Assembly (NCBI GenBank): GCA_027972325.1
Contig: JAPMOS010000013.1
Coordinates: forward strand, 234,501-298,500
Reading direction: 5' to 3'
DNA length: 64,000 nt
Source: Paratrimastix pyriformis
Lineage: Eukaryota; Preaxostyla; Paratrimastigidae
The notes under the pieces are model-generated. The model worked only from the letters and a program-made list of their open reading frames with translations, was not told the DNA's origin and did no database searches. Of the stretch, positions 56,970 through 64,000 are shown in pieces. Position 1 is the first letter of the stretch. Each line of letters begins with the position of its first letter. A program made the translations under genes and the position numbers.

Positions 56970-57557
56970 CCCGTCCCCAGCCCCTCCCTCCCCCTCACCA
57001 CCACCCTCCCTCCCTCCCTACCCTCCCTCCCTACCTCCCTCCCGACCCTCCCTCCCTACCCTGTGTGAGGCGAGACTGGACGACATAAGAGAGAAGGTGA
57101 ACCTCCGATTTTCTCAACCCACCTGCCCTTGTACCTTGTATGGGAACCCAAAGGCCCCGGGGGGGGGGGGGGGGGAAGCCGCCGCCGGTGGTTTCTGAGC
57201 CACTCCTTCCGCCCCCCGCCTTGGCCCCGGCAGAGTCACTCTTGTCCCCCCGAAAAAAAGGCTGGGGGGGAGAAAAGGTCCAGAGGCATCTGCCGCCTCG
57301 GTCGCGCCATGTTTGTCAGGTCATCAACCCTAGCCGTTGGATGGGCGAACAGTTGCAGGGGTTCGTCGCCAAGGCCTTGGCGATTCCACCGAGCAGGCAG
57401 CGGAGCTGCGGCTCAACCAGCAGGGCGGCCATCCCGGCACCAGGAGTCTCCGAACCGCATCCAGATGACCTCAGACAGGCCGCCCACACGAATGAACCCC
57501 GAACTCTGTTCCATCTTCTCAGAAGGGGGGGTGCGGGGCGGGGCGAGCGCTTCCAGT
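56970..57557. other. Convergent spacer (588 bp)
   Basis: Between the ZnT6-like stop and the minus-strand HEAT-like stop. It holds CCCT-rich repeats (56985-57060) and a G-run (57161-57174). A minus-strand stretch at about 57320-57480 can be read in frame (GGIAKALATNPCN) but nothing ties it to a gene. Confidence 0.5.
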
Positions 57558-60500
57558 TTACTGGGAGGCCGCGAAGGTGTCGTTGACCTGGCCCACGGCC
57601 ACGGGGGTGGGGGCCGGCAGGTCGAGACGGGCCCCGGGCGCCCGGAAGGCCCCCTCGTGCAGGGCCCGGACGAGGCGGCCCTTCTGGGGGGGCAGCACCT
57701 CCTCGTCGTACAGCGTGTCGGCAACCGCCTGCAGGAGACCTGCGCAGCCCATCGGGGAAGGGGAAACGGTCAGAAACGGGGGACCAGGGGGGCAGGGGGC
57801 AGGGGGCGGATGCGGGGCAGGGAGGCGGACCGTCGCTGAGGGGCAGCCGGCGCATGGCCAGGCAGCACTGGACGCCAACCTCCCCATCCCCCACGCCGCG
57901 GAAGCTGATCGGATCCAACGGTGAAGGAAGGTGAGCGGCACGATACCGTCGAAGGCGATGGGGGGGGGGGGGGGGGGGGGGGGCAGGGGAGATTCAGAGG
58001 TAGGGGAGCGGCAGGGGGGGCGGGGGCGGACCCCTTGCGCTGCATGGCGTGGATCAGGTCGGTCAGCAGGGTTCCCTCGATGGCCGGCTCGGGGAGGGCG
58101 CCCAGCACACTGCACCCGCCCCGAATTTCCAAAGGTGTGATGGGACCGTCTGCCCTTTTCCACCAGCGAAGTCCCGCCTCCGAGGCAGCAGCGAGGCGGG
58201 GTGTGCGGACCGGGCCCAGCCCAGCATGGCCTCCTTGGCGTCCTCGCTCAGGGGGCCGCTCAGCGACCGGACGGCCCGCTGCGTCAGCAGGGCCGCCCCA
58301 CGGGGGCCGACCTGGGCCCGGGGAACCAGCAGCGCAAGGGCCGAGAGCTGCCCCCCCCACCCAGCCAGAACCACCACCACGACCATCAGCACTGACACGC
58401 ACCCACCCCGCCCCATCCTCTTGGCGGGGATCCCGGCGGACCTGGTTCGGCTCGAGGGTCTCCTCCTCCTCGGCGGCGGCGGCGGCCTCGGCCTGGTCGC
58501 CCTCGGCCTCGGGAAGGGCGAAGGCCTCCCGGACGGTCGGGCCGCACTGCGGGCGGGCCTGCAGCAGCGTGGCCACGTGCTCGGCGGCCGCGTGGGCGGC
58601 GTGGGCCAGGGAGGGATGCACGGGGCCCAGGGGGCCGGCCATCTCGGGGGCCATCTCGACCATGGCCGCCCACTGGAGGGCCTCCTCGTCGTCGTCCCCG
58701 GCCGCGTCCGCCTCGCGCTGCAGCAGGGCCTCCATCAGCTGCGCCACGGCCAACCGCGCCCACAGGATGGGTGAGCGGGTGGTGATGATGAGCGAGTGAC
58801 GCTGACGAGCGCATGGTGAGGAGTACGTGAGGGAACGGGGGCCTGCCGACCTTGACTGCCTCCTGGGGCTCGCGGAGGAAGGCGGCCTCGGGGCCAGCGG
58901 CCAGGGTGGCCATCAGGTCCCCATCGGTCACCTCCTCCCCGGCCACCAGCAGCGCAGCCCGCTCGGCGTCCAGCGGGCCCACGGCCTCTGCAAGAACGGA
59001 GGGGCCGGACGCATAGTGGGCGGGGATGGGCGGAGGCGGGCGCGGGAGATGGGGGCGGGGCGCAGAGAGGGGGCGGGGGCGGGGGCGGGGGCGGGGAAGG
59101 GTGGACGGACCGATGCCCTCAGGGGCGGCGGCCTCGAGGAGGTCAAGTCCCACCCGGGCGGCGGCCCCGTGCAGGGGCGACAGCGAAGCGGCAGCCCTGC
59201 AGCGAGGACGAGAGACAGGGGGCGATCGGTCTCCAGCGCCGGGGAGCAAAGGCCCAGGCGAAAGGGGGCGGGGGGGGGGGGGGGGGGGAGGCGGACCGAA
59301 GGGCGGCTGCTGCTGCGTTGCGGTAGGGGGCGAGGGCCTCGCCGTGGAAGCGGGCCATGATGTGGGCCACGACCACCATCCGGGCGGCGTGCTGCCGGGC
59401 GGCCAGGCCCTCGCTCTCCTCCGTCAGCGGCTCGAAGTCTGCCAACCCGAGCGCCCAACCTTCCCCACACACACACACAAACCAGCGGTCCAGTGGGCAT
59501 CCACGACTCCTTTTGCCCTTTGGTTGTGGGGGATGGGCAGTCGGGAGGGCACCGGGGGGGGGGGGGCAGGACGGACCCTCGGGGGGCGGGGGCGCCTCCT
59601 GGTCCTCGTCCTCCTGGGCCCACTCGGGCCCCTCGAACTCCTCGGGGGCCCCGCCCCGCAGCAGGTGCAGCAGGAAGGGCAGCACAGCCTCCAGCCGTCG
59701 GGTGACCGGCTGTATGCCGAGGGCCACACAAGGGGAAGGATGGAAGGATGGAAGGATGGATGGAGGAGGGTGTCAAGGCGGGCGGTGCCTTGAGTCGGAG
59801 CTGGGCGGGGGCGGGGGGGCGGACCATGTGGGGGGCCAGGGAGAGTAGGGCCGAGAGGGCGGCACCCTCGAGGGGCAGCACCCCGCGGTTGTCTTCCTCG
59901 TAGAGGGCCCCCAGGGCCAGCTGGCCCAGCCGGGGGGCCAGGGCGGCCATGTGGGGCTCCTCGAGGGCCTTCGGGCAGCCGCAGATCTGGGCAAGCGCCA
60001 TCGCGGCCGACTGCTCGCCCAGAGGGGAAAGTGAAGAATGGTGAGGGGAGGAGACCCTGGGTAGAATCCGAGGGTGGCAATGTGTCCAATGTCCAGTTGG
60101 CGGCAAGATCTTGCTGGCGATGAATGGCGCTGCCACTGCGGTGGGGGCGGGGCCCACGGATGGATGGACGGATGGTGCGTGCGTTGAACTCGTCGTTGAG
60201 CTCGATGGATGGATGGATGGATGGACGGATGGACGGACGGTGCGTGCGTTGAGCTCGTCGTTGAGCTCGAGGGTCAGGGCGCAGGGGCCGGGGCGCTCCA
60301 TGGCGGCCACGCAGGCCTCGGCCAGGGCGGGGCTGTGGCGGAGGGCCTCCTCGAGGGCCCCGAAGATCTGCACGAAGGTCGCCACCGCCGCCGGGCGGAG
60401 CTTCTCGTCGCTCGCGTGGCACCGGCACAGGATGGCAACCGGGGCGGTCCCCTCCAGCATGGCACGCGACCAGGCCGAGGCCGTCGGGGGCTTGGCGTAC

Positions 60501-63491
60501 TCCGCGCTCTGCACGCGCATCGTCTGGAGGGCGGCGGGGAGGGGGAGAGAGAGACCGGGGGGGGGGGGTGATGTCGACTCCGATGTTGTCCGTGCCGTGG
60601 GGACGAGGCGGGGTGGCCGGCTGGCAGACCCCCATGGCGGCCTGGGCGACCGCGTCGGATTGGTCGAGGAGCAGCCCGTGCAGGGCGGCGGCCGCCTGGG
60701 CGGCGTGGGCGGGGCTGAGGGCCTCCGGGCAGGCCGCCTGGGCCAGCATCCGCAGCAGGGCGCCGTAGGCACCCGCAGCCGCGGCCCGGGGATACTCCGA
60801 GTTGACCCCGCCCGACCTGCGCCCCCAACCCGCCCATGCGTTCCCGAGCGAGCCGAAGGATGGTGTTGACCACAGATCTGGTGGTGGTGGTGGTGGTGGT
60901 GGTGGTGGTGGGGGGGCGGACATGTCGGCGGTGCCGTGGAGGAGGGCCTGGTGGAGGCTGCTCACCATGGTCGGCTGCAGCAGGGCCGCGGGGGGGGCCG
61001 CCTGCTGGAAGAGGGCCTTCAGGGCTGCCCAGGGCCAGGAGGAGGGGGAGGGGAGGGGAGAGGGGAGGGTGAGGGGGTGAGAAGTGGTGTGGAGCAGGCG
61101 TCCGCTGGGCGCGGATGAAGGTGGGCGCGGACCCTGGAAGACGGTCTCGCGGGCGTCCGTGTTGGGGACGGCCGACTCGCGGACGAGCCGCTCCAGCAGG
61201 GCCGGCGTCAGGGCCGCCGTCAGGGCCTCGTCGGTCATGCCCAGCAGGCTGCAGCCCTGGAACCAGGTCCGCAGGGCCGCGTCGCGCACCGGGTAGGCGG
61301 CGTGGTACCGCGACCGGTAGACGGCGCTCTCCAGGTGGGCCAACCGGGGCTGTGCGTGTGGGTGTGGGGGGGAGAAGCGTGTGATCCTCCGGCTCTGCCT
61401 CACAACAACCTCACACACCCTCACACCCTTCCGCCGCCACACGCAGGCGCCCGCCGGGACGGACGGTGATGAAGGCGGGCAGGGCGGCGGAGAGCCGCTG
61501 GACAGCCGTGCAGCCGGCGTCGAGGAGGGCCGCGTCGGGGGCCCCGAGCAGGTGCAGCACGCAGGGGGCGACCCACACGCTGTAGACGCGCGCCAGGGGG
61601 CCCTCGGGGCTGGTCGCACCCTGGGGCAGCGTGGCCGCATCGATGGCCGCGTCCTGGCGGGAGGGGAGGGGACGAGGGGAGGGGAGGGGAAGGGGGGGTG
61701 AGTCGAGCGGAGGGCAACTGGCGCTGGGCTGGGCGGAGGCCGAAGGGGGGAGGGTGGCAGCGGGGGAGTGGGGCGGGGTCTGGCAGACCATGTCCATGGC
61801 TGCGACCTGGTCGAGGATGCCCGCGGGGAGGGCGGGGCTGCTCAGGGCGAGGAAGATGTCCACCAGGGCCCCCGCAGCGGCCGCATTCGCGGCGCCGGCC
61901 ACGCCCCGCTCGCTGGGATGATGGATGAGGTGTGGTGGTGGGGAATGCAGCTGAGACGGCGGTCCGGCCGGGAGGGCGGGAAGGGCGGGAGGCGGGAAGG
62001 CAGGACAGACGCGGCGGCAAGGGGCGCCTTGATCCGGCCGGCCACGGCGCCGAGCATGGCGTGGATCAGAGGAGCCGTCAGGGTGCCCGTCTGCACGAGG
62101 CGCCCACAGCACACGATATCGCCATGTGAGGGAGCTCGCCACCCCGCCGATGAGCCGCCCTGGGGGTGGGGGCAGGAGACGGGGGGCGGGGGGCGGACCA
62201 TGGTCTGGGCGATGTGCTGCAGGGCCACGCAGCAGCCGTGGTGAAGCTCCCAGGGGTGGGCGCCGGTCAGCGAGTCCAGCACGACCTGCACCGCCTGCCC
62301 GGCGCTGGCCACGTTGCACGCCCCGGCGTGGGACACCCAGACCGGCACCAGGGCGCCGGCAGCCTGCAGGACAGGGAGGGGCAAACGAGCAAAAAGAAGA
62401 CCGCAGGGCGAGAGTGTCAGCGAGGCGCCTGCTGACTGCGAGGGGAGCCGGACCTTGCGCACGTCAATGTTGGGGTCGCCCAGGCGGACGAGAAGGGTCT
62501 CCTGCAGACGGGCGGCGTGGGCCGGGGTCAGGTGGGCCTGGGCGGCCGCACCGTGGCAAAGCCGGCGCAGGGCTGCATCGAACGGGGGTGGCGGAGAAGG
62601 GAAGGGTCAGGGCCTGCGGGCGGAGCGGGGGCGGGGGCGGGGGCGGGGGCGGGGGCGGGGCGGCGGACGGGGCTCACGGACCGCGGAAGGCCTGGAAGCG
62701 GATGTAGTTCGAGTAGGACGGGACGGCGGTGTGGTTTGCGAGCTGCAGGAGGGTCGAGAAGAGGGCCCTACAAAACACGATGAATGACGAGGCGCTGCCA
62801 TCAAAACCGCGGGGACAGACTCGAACGTCTCCGGGGAGAGCCGCATTGCCCGGCGTCCGACCCAGCCGAGAGCCATGGCCTGCCCCTCGACGCTTTCGTA
62901 GGGGGTCCCGGGAATCTGCGTGACGGTGTGGGCACGGGCCAACACAACCTGGGGGGCGAGCTCCCAAACGGATGCGAGAGCACCAAGTGCCTACGACCCA
63001 ATGATCTGTTCGAGAGGTCGAGCGGGGAAGAGAACCGGACCTGAGAGAAGGCATCGCGCACCTCGCGCTTCTCGTTGGTGAGATGTTTCAGCATGGTGCC
63101 CAGAAGTGTTGTGGCCGGAGAGGAGACAAATGCCGAAGGATCCACTCCATCGGGATACTCCAGGAAGGCCATAATTTGTGGGAGGGGCAGGTGAACGAAC
63201 AGGTGGGCGAGCCCATACGCCGTGTTTTGGAGGATGTGCCAAGAGGTAGCCGAGCAAAGCTCGGTCAAAAGACTCAGCAAAAGTTTCAGCGAAGATTCTG
63301 TGGGAGGAGTCAACGTCAGCTCACCCGCCTTGATCTCATCCAGAAGGGCGTTCAGCGAATAGATCAGGAGCTTCTTGTCGGTGCTGGTCGTCGAGAGGTT
63401 GATTGTGTGTTCCAATTTCTTTCGGGGATCCAGACCTTTTGTGCATGGCATTTTCGAGGGCGTTAATCAACGGAATCCACTGATCGGCCAT
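57558..63491 (-). CDS. Large HEAT/ARM-like helical repeat protein, many exons
   Basis: The start at 63491 gives MADQWIPLINALENAMHK, spliced over GTCTGG..CCAG to STDKKLLIYSLNALLDEIKA, then LKLLLSLLTELCSATSWH, ILQNTAYGLAHLFVHLPL and LLGTMLKHLTNEKREVRDAF. Some twenty exons of amphipathic helix pairs follow: YESVEGQAMALGWVGRRAM, AARLQETLLVRLGDPNIDVR, QAVQVVLDSLTGAHPWELHH, GALVDIFLALSSPALPAGIL, PCVLHLLGAPDAALLDAGC, YPVRDAALRTWFQGCSLL, AACPEALSPAHAAQAAAAL, EKLRPAAVATFVQIFGALEE, PVTRRLEAVLPFLLHLLRGG and ARMVVVAHIMARFHGEAL. The end reads AVGQVNDTFAASQ at 57558. It resembles large HEAT proteins such as the maestro (MROH) family or dynein/proteasome scaffolds, but no diagnostic motif decides. Introns carry many G-runs (sense C). 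GC increases strongly towards the 3' end. Confidence 0.65.
57957..57982. repeat. G-run, about 25 bp, intronic
   Basis: Homopolymer in an intron of the HEAT-like gene (sense-strand C). A similar run lies at 59269-59289. Confidence 0.9.
60152..60272. repeat. Duplicated exon-intron junction with GGAT repeats
   Basis: The stretch GTGCGTGCGTTGA-CTCGTCGTTGAGCTCGA occurs twice, about 60 bp apart, each copy next to GGAT/GGAC microsatellite. On the sense strand it encodes ELNDELNART followed by a donor-like GTCCGT, so the 5' splice region of one HEAT-gene exon has been copied. Confidence 0.75.
60878..60913. repeat. (TGG)n microsatellite
   Basis: About eleven TGG units at an intron of the HEAT-like gene, followed by a short G-run. 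Confidence 0.85.
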
Positions 63492-63526
63492 CTCAAACCA
63501 GGAGAACGGTGTACAGAACCACGGCA
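63492..63526. promoter_or_regulatory. 35-bp divergent promoter, HEAT-like / YqeC-like
   Basis: Only 35 bases separate two divergent ATGs. They contain CAGAACCACGG (AACC at 63517-63520), 6 bp before the plus ATG. Any core promoter must overlap the coding starts. Confidence 0.45.
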
Positions 63527-64000
63527 ATGTCGGCACGGCGCAGCCCCGAACGTGGACGGAGCCCTGTCCCTGCATCTTTTTTGGCAGCGCCAGCGGCAAC
63601 AGTCATCACAGCCACCACTAGAGGGCGCAGCCCTGTCTCCTCTCTGGCCACCGCAGCACGGGGAAGGAGCCCCGATTCCCAATTTTTGGGCAGTTCTAAT
63701 GCTCGCGGAAAGTCACCTGACGCACGTTTTGACACCAACTCTCTCTGGCAACAGCTTTTTGGTCTTTCACCGACTCGCAAACACGTGGTATCTCTCGTGG
63801 GCGGAGGGGGAAAGACTTCCACAATGTTCGCCCTTGCCAAGGAGTGCTCTCTCAGGGGGCAGAAGGTGATTTGCACAACCACAACCAAAATAGGGGCTCC
63901 ATCCAAGGATCTTTCTCCGGTCCTGTTGATTGCCCCGACCATTCAGGAAATGGTCGAAAAGCTGGGTCGGCACCTCGTCCCTGGCGAGATTTGCACGGTC
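63527..64000 (+). CDS. YqeC-family (selenium cofactor biosynthesis) protein with RGRSP repeats, 3' end off the window
   Basis: An open frame of 158 codons from 63527 to the window edge, without introns so far. The N-terminal 80 residues carry an (R/K)SP repeat: ARRSPERGRSPV, TRGRSPVS, ARGRSPDS and ARGKSPDA, typical of phosphorylated or SR-like tails. Then KHVVSLVGGGGKTSTMFALA (glycine-rich nucleotide-binding loop) and GQKVICTTTTKIGAP, followed by PVLLIAPTIQEMVEKLG. The VGGGGKT..FALA..TTTTKI pair is the hallmark of bacterial YqeC, tied to selenium-dependent molybdenum hydroxylases. It lacks an organelle-type presequence, but the RGRSP extension is unlike bacterial members. It shares a 35-bp divergent spacer with a spliced eukaryotic gene, which argues against contamination. 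Transfer from bacteria is likely. Function in this cell is inferred only. Confidence 0.8.
   Translation, partial: MSARRSPERGRSPVPASFLAAPAATVITATTRGRSPVSSLATAARGRSPDSQFLGSSNARGKSPDARFDTNSLWQQLFGLSPTRKHVVSLVGGGGKTSTMFALAKECSLRGQKVICTTTTKIGAPSKDLSPVLLIAPTIQEMVEKLGRHLVPGEICTV

Noticed and set aside
57316-57557. Extra C-terminal exon of the HEAT-like gene
   Set aside because: A short minus frame exists, but a clear stop follows NDTFAASQ and no splice pair or conservation supports an extension.
63527-64000. Bacterial contamination for the YqeC-like gene
   Set aside because: It is 35 bp from a spliced gene with the same donor type, has a eukaryote-like RSP tail and a local GC typical of the other 5' ends.

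Overview
The window is nuclear DNA from a GC-rich, intron-bearing unicellular eukaryote, probably a sexual flagellate. Most genes are split by short GT..AG introns. Several genes point to cilia and sex: DNAAF11 (dynein assembly), ataxin-10 (basal body/cilia), a CatSper beta-like subunit (flagellar Ca2+ channel) and a GEX1/KAR5/Brambleberry-like nuclear-fusion protein. A free-living metamonad such as Paratrimastix would fit from memory, but the sequence alone does not fix the species. I saw no transposon, virus-like element, tRNA, rRNA or CRISPR array.

Layout, left to right: WDR75 (-, 3' part off the left edge), Cys-rich secreted protein (+), type II membrane glycosyltransferase (+), CatSper beta-like (-), Pro/Ala-rich protein (+), metallophosphoesterase (-), ataxin-10 (-), DNAAF11 (+), Lnt-like membrane CN-hydrolase (-), GlcNAc kinase NAGK (+), a second glycosyltransferase of the same family (-), TMEM63/CSC1 channel (+), TAF5 (-), SLC35F6 (+), PHD-FHA protein (-), At4g15545-like coiled-coil protein (+), GEX1-like protein (-), RIO2 kinase (-), coiled-coil protein (+), ZnT6/SLC30A6-like protein (+), large HEAT-like protein (-), and a YqeC-family (selenium cofactor) protein (+, runs off the right edge). 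That is 22 genes, mostly in divergent/convergent order. Divergent start codons are typically 35-180 bp apart, and in one pair they overlap.

Three genome-level patterns stand out. (1) Introns whose junctions are fixed by reading frame and homology begin GTYYG (GTCTGC, GTCCGC, GTTCGT and similar) rather than GTAAGT. (2) GC content rises from about 45-50% at 5' ends to about 70% at 3' ends in most genes. (3) Long homopolymers inside or beside genes are C on the sense strand: G-runs on the given strand lie in minus genes and C-runs in plus genes.

Gene models are given as whole spans. Exons were read by eye from frame, homology and GT/AG signals, so internal boundaries are approximate unless coordinates are stated. 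In several genes the conserved frame breaks at a short C-run. These look more like sequencing errors than pseudogenes.
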